Assembly: GCA_947174805.1 (NCBI GenBank)
Contig: CAMWKH010000002.1
Location: 124,001-188,000, forward strand
DNA length: 64,000 nucleotides
Direction of reading: 5' to 3'
DNA from: an uncultured Roseburia sp.
Lineage (GTDB): Bacteria; Bacillota; Clostridia; Lachnospirales; Lachnospiraceae
The position numbers and the translations under genes were made by a program. The stretch's first letter is position 1, and every line of letters starts with the position of its first letter. Below the pieces are notes generated by a model. The model was not told where the DNA came from. It was given only the letters and a program-made list of their open reading frames with translations, and did no database searches. Of this stretch, positions 9,188 to 19,174 are shown in pieces.

Positions 9188-9207
9188 GGCGGGAAATTCT
9201 TCCCGCC
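9188..9207. terminator. Hairpin between rpoN and the upstream gene
   Basis: GGCGGGAA-ATTC-TTCCCGCC perfect 8-bp stem; the T-tract is weak. Confidence 0.5.
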
Positions 9208-9268
9208 TAAACTGGTCTAAAGAACCTTTAAATGCCCCGAGTTCCAAGTGGACAACCATGGCTGCCGT

Positions 9269-10117
9269 TTAATTACCAAAAGAAATATGGAACTTCTGCC
9301 GGGCTGCCTGTTCTTCCCCCAAAAATTTTACAGCACTATTTTCTGTATGGTTCTGCACATTATCCTTCGGACCCGCCGCCTTAATCTTAGCCGCCGACCT
9401 CATTGTTTGATTCGCCTCGCCTAAAGCGGAAAACTGAAAAGTTCTTGCTCTTTGTTCTTTTTTCTCCATCTTCTCAAACTCTGCCTGCTTTTTTTCTGTA
9501 TCTGCGCCGTGTCTCTCGTCCTGTTTAATTTCTCCCTTTAAAATCGCAATGCCGTCTCTGATTCTGGCTATGACAACTCCCTGACGGCCTGCCCGCTGTA
9601 GGGAATTGTCCGCTGATACAACGGCATGCATCTCTTTGCGGGATAATTCGGCATCTTTTGCCATATCAGTTTCTATGTTCTCTTTCTTTTCATCTGGGGT
9701 TTCTGCACTGTATCTCCCATCCCGGTTCATTTCTTCCTTTAAAATAACTGTGCCGTCGGTGTTTTTTGTTATGACTGTTCCCTGGGGGCCTTCCTGCTCC
9801 CTGGCGGCCGAAGGCTCATCTTTGTCCGTCTTATCTGCAGAATTCTCCCTTTTTTCCTGTAACTCTGCCATCATAACTTCTCTTTTCTGTGACTTTAGAA
9901 GTTCTTCCTGATACAGTTTTAACTCTATATTGAGACTGGATATTTCTTTTTGAAGCTTTTTTCGTTCATTTGCCTTTTCATTGGCAGAAAATTCTTCCTT
10001 TGAAGGCAGTTTCTGTATCTGCTGCTGTACATCGGTAATTTCTTTTTGAATGCTTTTGCTTTTTGTATCTGTTAAACTTGACATACGATTCCACGATGCC
10101 ACTCTGCCAATTCCCAT
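9269..10117 (-). CDS. Coiled-coil protein (FlxA-like N-terminus) with an internal duplicated segment
   Basis: 282 aa; IQKEITDVQQQIQKLP...KLQKEISSLNIELKLYQEEL. Internal repeat QGTVITKNTDGTVILKEEMNRDGRYSAET / QGVVIARIRDGIAILKGEIKQDERHGADT. Confidence 0.7.
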   Translation of the reverse strand: MGIGRVASWNRMSSLTDTKSKSIQKEITDVQQQIQKLPSKEEFSANEKANERKKLQKEISSLNIELKLYQEELLKSQKREVMMAELQEKRENSADKTDKDEPSAAREQEGPQGTVITKNTDGTVILKEEMNRDGRYSAETPDEKKENIETDMAKDAELSRKEMHAVVSADNSLQRAGRQGVVIARIRDGIAILKGEIKQDERHGADTEKKQAEFEKMEKKEQRARTFQFSALGEANQTMRSAAKIKAAGPKDNVQNHTENSAVKFLGEEQAARQKFHISFGN

Positions 10118-10198
10118 AACTCAATCTCCTTCCTTCTAAAATATAATTTTCATTGCTGTTTCTTTTATTTTACTATCTTCCCCAGGTAAAACACAAGA

Positions 10199-11671
10199 CT
10201 ATTTTTTAATTTCCGTCAGCCCGGAAATATTTAAGTTATTGTTCACCTTTGCATCATATGTAGAAGCTTTCATAACTTCCGTCAAATCAAAGCCGGTAGT
10301 CTCTTTTACCGCTTCTATGGTTTTCTTTAAAATGGCAGGGGTGTAATCTCCCATGGAGGAGACCCCGGCTCCGTCCCCGCTGTCTATAATAGTTACTTTA
10401 TCGATAGAAGCAAGGGGTTCCGCCACGGCTTTTGCCATCTCCGGGAGCATATTTACAATCATCTCCACCATAGCCGCCTGGCCGTACTGTTTCATGGCCT
10501 CCGCTTTTTTCAATAGAGCTTCCGCCTCCGCTTCACCCTTTGCCCTGGTGGCAGCTGCCTCCGCCTCTCCTTCTCTCTGGATTGCGGCAGCATTTCTCTC
10601 CTTTGCCTCCGCAGCTTTCTCTATTTCATACTTTTTGGCATCCGCATCCGCCTGTCTTGCAGCCAAATCCGCCTTTGCCTTCTGCTCCGCAGCATATCTC
10701 TGGGCGTCTGCCGCCTGCTCTTTCGCATATTTTTCCGCCTCTGCCCTCTTGCGGATTTCTGCATTTAAAATCTGTTCCTGAGCCTCTACTTCCTTGCCCT
10801 TTAACTCGTTGTCCTTCTCCTGTTTTGCAATATCCGCTTCGGTTTTTGCAACTTCAATTACCTTTCGCTGCTGCTCTTTTTGGATACTGTAGGCTGCGTC
10901 CGCCTCCGCCTTTTTGGAATCCGCCACAATCTGAAGCTCCGACTGCTTTAAGGCCAGCTCATTATTTTTCTCCGCTATGGCCGTATCTGCCGCAACCCTG
11001 GCATCGTTGGACTCCTTTTCCGCCCTTGCCCTGGCAACGTTAATCTCTTTTTCGGACTCTGCCCTGGAAATGGCAGCTTCCTTTTTGATTTTTACAATAT
11101 TGTCCACACCGAGGTTTTCAATCACCTGATTGTCGTCCACAAAATTCTGAACATTAAAACTGATAATATCAAGACCCATTTCCGCCAAATCCGGTTCTGC
11201 GTTTTCTTTCACCAGATTTGCAAATTTCTGCCTGTCGTTTACCATCTCCTCCAAACGCATTTTTCCCACGATTTCCCGGACGTTGCCCTCTAACACTTCC
11301 TTGGCCACACTGCCCACATAATCCGGCTTTTTGTTCAAAAAATTCTGGGCTGCCAGCTTTAACTTATCCGGCTTGTCGCTTATTTTCACATTCACCGTGG
11401 CATCCACCATAATATTGATGTAATCCGCTGTGGGCACGGAGGAACTGGTTTTTACGTCGATGGAAATCAACTGTAAGCTCAGCACGTCCTTCCGCTCTAA
11501 AAAAGGTATTTTAATACCCGCCCTCCCAATTAATGTTCTGGCATTTTTCCGCAGGCCGGAAATCAATATGGCCTGGTCCGGCGCTGCTTTTACATAACCG
11601 CACATCAGGATAACCAGTATAAGTACGACAATGAATACAATCACTATCTTCGGCAGTATACTCTCCAACAT
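10199..11671 (-). CDS. Flotillin / SPFH-domain membrane protein
   Basis: MLESILPKIVIVFIVVLILVILMCGYVKAAPDQAILISG...; A/E/K-rich coiled coil; RBS GGAGG before ATG at 11671 (track start 11791 is too long). Confidence 0.88.
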   Translation of the reverse strand: MLESILPKIVIVFIVVLILVILMCGYVKAAPDQAILISGLRKNARTLIGRAGIKIPFLERKDVLSLQLISIDVKTSSSVPTADYINIMVDATVNVKISDKPDKLKLAAQNFLNKKPDYVGSVAKEVLEGNVREIVGKMRLEEMVNDRQKFANLVKENAEPDLAEMGLDIISFNVQNFVDDNQVIENLGVDNIVKIKKEAAISRAESEKEINVARARAEKESNDARVAADTAIAEKNNELALKQSELQIVADSKKAEADAAYSIQKEQQRKVIEVAKTEADIAKQEKDNELKGKEVEAQEQILNAEIRKRAEAEKYAKEQAADAQRYAAEQKAKADLAARQADADAKKYEIEKAAEAKERNAAAIQREGEAEAAATRAKGEAEAEALLKKAEAMKQYGQAAMVEMIVNMLPEMAKAVAEPLASIDKVTIIDSGDGAGVSSMGDYTPAILKKTIEAVKETTGFDLTEVMKASTYDAKVNNNLNISGLTEIKK

Positions 11672-11887
11672 AGTAAAATCCTCCTTCTTCTTTTGATATA
11701 GTTTAAGTATACCAGAAGGAATTGGTGAATACAAATACTGAAAAGATATTTTCGGAAAAATAAAAGAATGTGGTTCCGTAAACTGCCACAATCATCCGCA
11801 ATTTGAATATAAAAATGAAAACCGGTATATACAAAAGCGCATTTGTCTGTTATACTTATATTGATAATTTTGTTACGGAGGAGAAAT

Positions 11888-12121
11888 ATGTTTAAAATCG
11901 ATAAAAAACCCAATAAAGAAAAAATCCCCAGAACCATAAGCTTTACCGATGATATGTTTCAGACACTGAAAGCCATCGCAGACCACGAAGGCATCTCCTT
12001 AAGTTCCCTGGTACTGCAGTGCTGCCAGTATGCCATGGATAATTACGACAAAGAAACTCTGGAAAAAAGAATGAGCGAAATAGAGGAAAAAGAATTAAAA
12101 GCGGCAAAGGCAGGAGAATAA
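11888..12121 (+). CDS. Small hypothetical protein, possibly ribbon-helix-helix type
   Basis: MFKIDKKPNKEKIPRTISFTDDMFQTLKAIADHEGISLSSLVLQCCQYAMDNYDK; GGAGGAGAAAT RBS before the internal ATG. Confidence 0.6.
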   Translation: MFKIDKKPNKEKIPRTISFTDDMFQTLKAIADHEGISLSSLVLQCCQYAMDNYDKETLEKRMSEIEEKELKAAKAGE

Positions 12122-12182
12122 AGTGGTTTTCTGTGATTATTATAAATCGAGCAGGGAGCTTACCCCCCTGCTCAATGTACCG

Positions 12183-12908
12183 TCAGCTGTTATGACATTT
12201 TTTCTTTTGCTGCACCTGTATATAAAAGGCCGGCAGAGCTTCAAAGTTCAGCCCCTCCTTTTCACACAACCAAGAAAATCCTCCCTCTCTTCCCTTTTCT
12301 TCCCAGTCAAAAAATATATGATACAACTTTACATAATAGTAAAAATCCTCCACAAGGGACTTGTCCACCGATTTTTCTCTAAGTATTTTGTTTGCGGTGC
12401 CCACTGTGTCCTCAAAATCCTCCCGTGAAATCAAACAGACCTCCGGAAAGTGATGCTGACCCCACCACAAAACTTCCACCTGTTCGCCAAAATAAAGGTC
12501 TACCGTCTGCTGGTCGCACTTGTCATGTGCATATGCCTTCTCCAAGATATAATACGGATTTTGCTCCCCCTCGGGCTCCTTGGAATTATAATACTTTCCA
12601 AAAATCTGAAATGCCCAGCGCATTTGGGGCATTTTATTCTCTTCACATTCTCGTCTCAAATAGTCATACAACAATTCTGATATCTGGAAGGGTATATGGC
12701 GGCGGGGTAAATTTTCTCCGGGAAATTTTATCTCATCAATATAATCCCGGCAAAATTGAAACAGGATATCATCTGCTTCATCCCGGGATATATCTTTTTT
12801 AAAGTGCTCTGTAAACTGAAATAGAAAACGGTTTGCCTGCTTTTTTAATCCCTGTCTGCGAAGTTCCCAATATTTTTTAATTTCTGTAACAAACTCTTCA
12901 TAACTCAT
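12183..12908 (-). CDS. Hypothetical protein (241 aa)
   Basis: Long ORF of normal composition, with a start opposite the 12934 ORF; no family recognised. Confidence 0.65.
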   Translation of the reverse strand: MSYEEFVTEIKKYWELRRQGLKKQANRFLFQFTEHFKKDISRDEADDILFQFCRDYIDEIKFPGENLPRRHIPFQISELLYDYLRRECEENKMPQMRWAFQIFGKYYNSKEPEGEQNPYYILEKAYAHDKCDQQTVDLYFGEQVEVLWWGQHHFPEVCLISREDFEDTVGTANKILREKSVDKSLVEDFYYYVKLYHIFFDWEEKGREGGFSWLCEKEGLNFEALPAFYIQVQQKKKCHNS

Positions 12909-12933
12909 AAAATACTTTTACTCCTTTGCTTCT

Positions 12934-13880
12934 TTGCCTTATTATACCACAAAAGAAAGGATAATTAAAGCCTTGAACACACTTCCCCCCCGGATTATCT
13001 ACACATTCTGCGACTCTTCTTTTCTGTTCCAGGGCAATTATGCGGACTCGTTAATACGGCTCCAGGAAATATTCTATCTCTACAAAAATGAAATGCTGGA
13101 TGAAATCTCAGACGATGAACTGTTAAACTTTATGAAAGTACAGTTTGAAACTGTATGTTCCGGAGATTTCGATTATCTGGAAAGCACATGCCTTAACATT
13201 TTTGCCCAGGCCATCCGCGCAGGTTACAAGGGGTGTCAGGCTTCACAGGGCATGGAAGAATTAATCCCTATCTTCTCTAAACTTGCCCAGGATTACACCG
13301 GGTTTGAAAGTACGTCTATTTCTTATGAAAGAGCCCAGTCACTGATGGAGGCCGTCATTTACTGTCTGGATGAATATCATCAAGTCCCCTCTGCAATTCC
13401 AGAAACAAGCCATATTTCCATAGAGGAAAAATATGAGCTGGGTTTATGCCTTGTAAAGGAAAAAGAATTTAAAATCCGAAACATTTTCAATGAACTATGC
13501 CTTTCCTTCCAAGATTTCGGCGTAAAATGCCTCTGTGACACCATAAAAAGCATACCGGAATTTTTAAAATGGTATAATGCAAAATTCTGTCCTCAAGAAA
13601 ATATCATCACCGTGGATTACCCTTTATTGATTGGCCTCAGCTCACTGAGAGGAGCCGATAAAATTTACCAATATATCTTATTTCTCCAGAAGGAACAGCA
13701 GTTTTTGACTATGTTCCACAAAAACTATGTGATTCACATTTTATAGAAATTGCTATAAATCAGGTGGATAAAGGGAACAAATATTTATGTGAATACTTAT
13801 GTCAAGGCACAAAAAATATGGCTGTGCGAATAGATAATGCCCTCCGATATAAACGGCTGAATAAACTTTTTCTTCTTTAA
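12934..13880 (+). pseudogene. Degraded conserved-hypothetical gene: lacks a plausible 5' end and is frameshifted near 13715
   Basis: Frame 1 reads to 13746 from a TTG. Frame 3 then continues as ...PQKLCDSHFIEIAINQVDKGNKYLCEYLCQGTKNMAVRIDNALRYKRLNKLFLL* (stop 13878-13880). Adding one C to TTCCAC restores MFPQKLCDSHFIE. Confidence 0.7.
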
Positions 13881-13892
13881 AGAACGATAACC

Positions 13893-13912
13893 GCCCCGCC
13901 ATTTGGCGGGGC
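13893..13912. terminator. GC-rich hairpin
   Basis: GCCCCGCC-ATTT-GGCGGGGC perfect stem between converging genes. Confidence 0.6.
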
Positions 13913-13929
13913 AAAACCTTATAAGACAG

Positions 13930-14304
13930 CTACGACAACATCCCTCCCACTGTACCGGAAGCCAGGCAGAGCACAGCCGTAGTGAATAAATGCATCACAT
14001 CCTCGTCCAACCCCTTATGGAGTATAAGGGACACACCAAAAAGAATTGCAAAATACACTGCCCCTATGAGAAACCCCCATAAAAATTTCCGGCTTTTTGC
14101 CCTCTTTCCTATGAGAAATCCCCCGGCAAAACCACTGACAATATACACTGCAATAAGCCAGACACGAAATACTGTCTCGGAGATTTCCATGCGGAACAAC
14201 ATAAAAGCCAAAAGAAGTAAAAGCAGTAAAGTAATCACATACATGACAAATAGGATTTTTATAAAATCCCCGGTGAGATTTTTTTCTTTTTCTGTTTTTT
14301 CCAT
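13930..14304 (-). CDS. TIGR04086-type small integral membrane protein
   Basis: 124 aa, four hydrophobic segments, SGFAGGFLIGKRAKSRKFLWGFLIGAVYF. Confidence 0.75.
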   Translation of the reverse strand: MEKTEKEKNLTGDFIKILFVMYVITLLLLLLLAFMLFRMEISETVFRVWLIAVYIVSGFAGGFLIGKRAKSRKFLWGFLIGAVYFAILFGVSLILHKGLDEDVMHLFTTAVLCLASGTVGGMLS

Positions 14305-14377
14305 AAAAATTACCCCCTTGGCACATCTTATGAAATGCCAGGGGGTAGTATGACAAAAATGTATTTCACTAAGCCGA

Positions 14378-14403
14378 AGGGGATGAATTTCTGTTCATCC
14401 CCT
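14378..14403. terminator. Intrinsic terminator hairpin
   Basis: AGGGGATGAA-TTTCTG-TTCATCCCCT perfect 10-bp stem. Confidence 0.65.
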
Positions 14404-14455
14404 AATGATTTCTTCTGTATCATGAATTCCATAAATACAAATTGGCATAATTTTA

Positions 14456-14896
14456 TTAAATTGAGATATTAATTTTGTTGGTACTAAGAGCCTCCGTCTC
14501 TTTTTTTTGCTTTGTCTCCAGTTCTTCTTTCTCGACCTTCTGCTCTTTTACCTTTTTTTCCTTCTTCCCCTCCTTCTGTTTCTCCAGGCGTTCCTCCATG
14601 CCTTTCTTCATTCTCTCCGCATTGGTCATTTCCGTCTCCGTCACAGAATATACGGTACTCTGAATGCTTCCGTCCTTATTTATTGTAAAGGACTGCTGGT
14701 AATAAGTCACGGTTCCCCCCAGAGCCTTGTTCCGGGCAGAGAGCTGTTCATATCCCTGCTTTTTAATTTCCGGTATTTTTTGCATAAAATCTTCCAGTTC
14801 CGCTTTTTTTTGCTCCCCGTCCTTCTGTGAGGCATATGTACTTTCGTACAGATAATTGCAGTTGTTATTTCCAATTCCCGAAACAGCCATAAGCAT
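14456..14896 (-). CDS. Hypothetical protein with K/E-rich C-terminus
   Basis: 146 aa; NNCNYLYESTYASQKDGEQKKAELEDFM... Confidence 0.65.
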   Translation of the reverse strand: MLMAVSGIGNNNCNYLYESTYASQKDGEQKKAELEDFMQKIPEIKKQGYEQLSARNKALGGTVTYYQQSFTINKDGSIQSTVYSVTETEMTNAERMKKGMEERLEKQKEGKKEKKVKEQKVEKEELETKQKKETEALSTNKINISI

Positions 14897-15028
14897 ACTC
14901 TCCTTTTTGATATAATAATTCAGTTTCTAATGTGTACTCATTTCTTATATCGACAGGATTTCTTCGCATTTCAGATTGATGGAATGAAAGGTATTGTTTT
15001 TGGTGATGAAAGAAAACAAACCCAATCT

Positions 15029-15775
15029 TTATCTTTTCCAGTTTTCCAGCCAGAACTCCTCCACAACATCCTTCTTTGTATATTTATCCACATAGGTGAC
15101 ACGGATAAGGGTAGACCTATACTTTTTGCTTACCTTTACTTTCTGCCCATTTTTAATCTTCTTTTTTGAAACTAAGTCATAATTCTTTTTCTCATACAGC
15201 CTTTCTATCTTTTTTAATTTATACCCCTTATTTAAAGACACTTTCACTGTAACATTTTCCTTAAAAACAGCAACTGTATGGGAAGAAAGAGATATTTTTT
15301 TCCCTGCCACCTGAAAAGATTTAATTCCTGTGTCTTTGGAGGCGAATACTTTTAATGTCTCACTTCCAAGACAATTTCCTTCTTTATCACAGACATCAAA
15401 ACTTACCTTGTAACTCCCGGACTTTTTTGCAAACATGGAAAGATATACCCTCTTTTCCATACTGTAATAATCTTTATCTTCCTCATTCTCATAATGCTTT
15501 ACGACACAAGTCCTGGATGTCCAAAAACGCAGATTTTTACTGCTGGACTTTACATTTTTTACCGTAAAATTTTCCTGGGACATATTTATGCGAATTTCAT
15601 TCACGCCGTAATCCTTTGTCTTAATATGGACTGCCCCGTCCTTCCAGTTAAAACGCATCCCTTCCACAGTGTAACCTGTTTCCGGTACTGTCTCCTCCGC
15701 CCTCAAAGATATGGCATTCATCGAAAATCCCAAAAATAACATACAAAAGCACAAAATTTTTCCTATTTTTTTCAT
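15029..15775 (-). CDS. Secreted protein, repetitive beta-rich domain
   Basis: Signal peptide MKKIGKILCFCMLFLGFSMNAISLRAEE; internal Met of the track ORF used as start; ends 11 bp after the subtilase stop. Confidence 0.65.
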   Translation of the reverse strand: MKKIGKILCFCMLFLGFSMNAISLRAEETVPETGYTVEGMRFNWKDGAVHIKTKDYGVNEIRINMSQENFTVKNVKSSSKNLRFWTSRTCVVKHYENEEDKDYYSMEKRVYLSMFAKKSGSYKVSFDVCDKEGNCLGSETLKVFASKDTGIKSFQVAGKKISLSSHTVAVFKENVTVKVSLNKGYKLKKIERLYEKKNYDLVSKKKIKNGQKVKVSKKYRSTLIRVTYVDKYTKKDVVEEFWLENWKR

Positions 15776-15801
15776 TGTAACACATCTCAATTAATTATAA
15801 A

Positions 15802-18039
15802 CTAATATTGTTTCAGTGTTTCCTTATGTGGCAGTGCACCATTACTCCATCTTTTAGTTCGAAAATCATATTTCTCACCTGGGGTTAATAACTGCCTCAC
15901 ACTTTTTTTTGCATTTTCATATCTGGAACTGATAAAATGTATATCATCTTCATAATCTTTTGTACAAGTTTTCTTTAAATCATTTTTCACTGCTCTAAAC
16001 TCCACTGTTCCCGTAGCAACTTTTCTTTTAAATTCCTCCATATTTTTAAAATCTGCTTCTTTAAATTGACTTATCATATCTTTTGTCACTATTGTCCTAT
16101 GGGCATAAATATCACCTGCCACATGAACCGCCACTCCCATAATCTTATATGCCTTATTCTTTTTCGTCATCTCGTCTACTCCCAAATAGGAAAAATAGCT
16201 TCTGCCCAAAAACATTTCAATTGCCTGCACGGTAGAATATTCAAAATGGTCTTCTACTTTATGCAGTCTTGGTTCAATGGAATTATATACATCCTGCACG
16301 CTTTTATTATTGTAATAGGCATGTGCAAGATTAATTAAAAACTCCATAGTATATTTGTAATTTTTTGAACCATGAAACCTTCTGTTTTTGAATAAAGGGT
16401 TATCCCTGGCAACGCAGTAACCATTGGGATCACACTGTGCCAGCTCCCTTTGATCCGGTACAACAGAGGCGGCATACATTAGTTTATATCCTCCTACGCC
16501 TTCCGGTATGGTCTTTTGATGGTCTTTTCCTCCCCATAAAGCTTTTATTTCCTCCTCCTCAAAAACCTCCACCGGTTTCTGCTCTGCACTGTCTGTTACT
16601 TTCTGCCCTCCTGCTGTATAGGTATCATACTGCTTCAACGCCTCTTCCACATCCAAAAGCCCTTTTTTAGATTCCGGGTCTATCGTTTTATTTGCCGTGT
16701 CCTCTAAAAGTCCCCGGACAAAACCTATGTCTTTTGACCTGTCTCTCTCCAGAATCAAAGATGCCGCCGCCGTTACCTGGGCACAAGCCATACTGGTTCC
16801 GTCTGCAACATCCATCCCAAAAAGGGGAGCGTCCACCAAAATTTCTTCCCCTGGCGCATAGATATCAACTTTCTCTCCTCTGGCGCTGCTCTCTGCAATT
16901 TCCCCTTTCATGCTGCTTGCCCCTACGGCAATCACCTCATCATAGGCGGCTGGATACTGCACGGCTTCCCCCGGCTCATTCCCCGCTGCCGCCACCAGTA
17001 AAATTCCTGCATCCTTTGCATCCCTCACGGCCCTATGCAAAATTTCCGAATCATGCCCCGTCCCAAAGCTCATATTAATAATGTCCATGTCATGCTCTAT
17101 AGACCAGTAAATTCCTTTGACAATACTGCTTAACTTCCCTCTGTTTTTACTGTCAAGAACCTGGACAGAATAGATTTGGGCATCCTCATTCATACCCTGT
17201 ATGCCCTCTCCCTCTGGCTTGCCCACTATCAGGGAGGCAACTGCCGTACCATGGCCTGTTCCGTCCTCAAGCATAACAAATCCCGCCTCACCGTTTTCCG
17301 TCACATGCTCTTCTACAGGAATATCCGGGCGATACGCCACTCCTGAGTCCAAAACTGCAATTTTAACTCTATCGGCTGCCCCATCTTTCACATAATCCTG
17401 TGCATGGACGGCAGAAAGGTTCCACTCTGCTGCCGGCTCTGCAATACTCCTGCTGTCCGAATCGTCCTCTTCTTCCGTTTCTGTCTTATCCTCCAGCTCT
17501 GTTTCACTTTCTGTTTCCTCTTCCGGTTCCATATTATTTTCCTGCCGGGTTACATCCTCCGATGCCGTTTCATTTCCCGGTTCTGTTACAACTCCTGGTT
17601 CTGTTTCACTTTCAGACTCTGTTTCATTTTCAGGCTCCGCCCCTGTTTCCGCCCCTGTTTTGCTCTCCGGTTCCGGCCGGGTACCCTGCTCTGTCTCCTC
17701 CTCTGCAGCCTCTCCTGTCTGCTGGATGTCACAGGATGCCGCTGCGTCAAAGAATATATCCTCTTCCACAATAATATCTGCTTTTTCTAATTGACGTATT
17801 TCCCAGGAATTTAAATCTGCTACCACAATTCCTGCATCCTGCATCAAAGTTTCATGGCTTTCTTCCGGAATTTCCTCATTTACAACTTCTGTTCCTAAAA
17901 CTTCCTGAATGGCATCTATTTCTTCTGCCATAACCACATAGTTTTCTTCCGGGGTCTGTACTTCCGCTGCACCTGCATAAATATCCGTCTGAAATATCAT
18001 TACCCCAGACAGAAGAAATGCTGTTATTCTTTTGTTCAT
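15802..18039 (-). CDS. Secreted S8 subtilisin-like protease with acidic E/T/P linker and C-terminal His-rich (zinc-phospholipase-C-like) domain
   Basis: Catalytic triad contexts AVLDSGVAY, GTGHGTAVASLI, DGTSMACAQV. Linker ETESESETEPGVVTEPGNETASE. C-terminus LAHAYYNNK...HKVEDHFEYSTVQAIEMFLGRS...VAVHVAGDIYAHRTIV. Confidence 0.85.
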   Translation of the reverse strand: MNKRITAFLLSGVMIFQTDIYAGAAEVQTPEENYVVMAEEIDAIQEVLGTEVVNEEIPEESHETLMQDAGIVVADLNSWEIRQLEKADIIVEEDIFFDAAASCDIQQTGEAAEEETEQGTRPEPESKTGAETGAEPENETESESETEPGVVTEPGNETASEDVTRQENNMEPEEETESETELEDKTETEEEDDSDSRSIAEPAAEWNLSAVHAQDYVKDGAADRVKIAVLDSGVAYRPDIPVEEHVTENGEAGFVMLEDGTGHGTAVASLIVGKPEGEGIQGMNEDAQIYSVQVLDSKNRGKLSSIVKGIYWSIEHDMDIINMSFGTGHDSEILHRAVRDAKDAGILLVAAAGNEPGEAVQYPAAYDEVIAVGASSMKGEIAESSARGEKVDIYAPGEEILVDAPLFGMDVADGTSMACAQVTAAASLILERDRSKDIGFVRGLLEDTANKTIDPESKKGLLDVEEALKQYDTYTAGGQKVTDSAEQKPVEVFEEEEIKALWGGKDHQKTIPEGVGGYKLMYAASVVPDQRELAQCDPNGYCVARDNPLFKNRRFHGSKNYKYTMEFLINLAHAYYNNKSVQDVYNSIEPRLHKVEDHFEYSTVQAIEMFLGRSYFSYLGVDEMTKKNKAYKIMGVAVHVAGDIYAHRTIVTKDMISQFKEADFKNMEEFKRKVATGTVEFRAVKNDLKKTCTKDYEDDIHFISSRYENAKKSVRQLLTPGEKYDFRTKRWSNGALPHKETLKQY

Positions 18040-18201
18040 AAATATTTCCTCTTCCCTTTTTTATTTGACCATATTTTATCTAATATAAACTTTTTATTAT
18101 AAAATATAGTTGATATGGTAAAAAATACGTTATTATTGGTAAAACTAACCTTTTTTTGCCAAAATCAACCTCAGTGTTTTGAAAGATACAGCCACATAAC
18201 A

Positions 18202-18238
18202 AAAGGCTTCCGTCACGCAACACGTGTCGAAAGCCTTT
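18202..18238. terminator. Bidirectional terminator hairpin
   Basis: AAAGGCTTCCGTCACG...CGTGTCGAAAGCCTTT imperfect stem with flanking A and T tracts. Confidence 0.7.
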
Positions 18239-18283
18239 CTGCTTTTTTCAAATATTCTGTTTCAATGATATTTTCCACAATGC

Positions 18284-19159
18284 CTAAGAAAACGTAATCT
18301 TATAATTCTTTTCAAAAACCTCATTCGGCGGCAATTTCTGCCCCCACTCCCTCTCATTTAACTCCCCCGCAAAACTTTCCCTGTCGCACCTGCCGTACCA
18401 GGGCTCAATACACACAAAGGGCGCATCTCCCCCCGGCGTCCATATTCCAAATAAAGGCGCATCAAAACTCACCGTCACATAAGGTTTCCCCTTAAGGTCC
18501 ACAAGGGAAACTTCACTGGCCTGGTAATCTTCGATAATATATACCCCCTCATCAAAGAAATCCTCCGTAAATACTGCAAGGCCGTCATGTAGTTTCAGCT
18601 CGCTTTTAGAATTTAGCATCAGCCCGTCTTTGTTTATCCTGGAATAGAGCACATCGCTTTTGGCATTTAATTTCATACCGTATCCCGTCATGCTCTCCTC
18701 CCCGTACATGGGGCAGTTGAAAGCCGGATGGGCGCCAATGGAGAAATACATCTCCTTTTCCTCTTCCTCATTGATTACCTTCCACATCACTGTCAGGGAA
18801 TTTCCCGAAAGTTCATAGCCAATCTCTAAGGTAAAATCAAAGGGATAGGATTTTAAGGTATCTGCATCCGCCTTCAGCTGAAATACCACCTTATCCTCAC
18901 TTCTTAAAATCATGGTAAACTCTTTATCCCTGGCAAATCCGTGCTGGGACATGGGATAGGTTTCCCCTTCATATTGATAAGACTGTCCCTTTAGGGAACC
19001 CACCAGAGGAAACAGCACAGGTGATGTCCTTTTCCAGTATTTTTCGTCTGCACACCACATATATTCTCTGTTGTCTTCCGCAGATTTTACCGATTTAAGC
19101 TCTGCGCCGAAACTCTCGATTTCCACCGAAAGCTGTTGATTTTTTAACATAACTCTCAT
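18284..19159 (-). CDS. Aldose 1-epimerase family protein
   Basis: SQHGFARDKEFT, GAHPAFNCPM, FVCIEPWYGRCD motifs. Confidence 0.85.
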   Translation of the reverse strand: MRVMLKNQQLSVEIESFGAELKSVKSAEDNREYMWCADEKYWKRTSPVLFPLVGSLKGQSYQYEGETYPMSQHGFARDKEFTMILRSEDKVVFQLKADADTLKSYPFDFTLEIGYELSGNSLTVMWKVINEEEEKEMYFSIGAHPAFNCPMYGEESMTGYGMKLNAKSDVLYSRINKDGLMLNSKSELKLHDGLAVFTEDFFDEGVYIIEDYQASEVSLVDLKGKPYVTVSFDAPLFGIWTPGGDAPFVCIEPWYGRCDRESFAGELNEREWGQKLPPNEVFEKNYKITFS

Positions 19160-19174
19160 ATTTTAGCCTTTCTC

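Noticed and set aside
10353-11043. Plus-strand ORFs (142, 167 aa; A/S/P/L-rich) opposite the flotillin
   Set aside because: Composition is the complement of the A/E/K coiled-coil codons; antisense artefact.
16437-16460. Other TGGCAC hits (e.g. near 16440, 20618, 25423) as extra sigma-54 promoters
   Set aside because: They lack the TTGC element at the required spacing and lie inside coding sequence.
17400-17790. P/F/L/C-rich plus ORFs and apparent tandem DNA repeats
   Set aside because: Explained by the E/T/P low-complexity linker of the subtilase on the minus strand, not a CRISPR or satellite.
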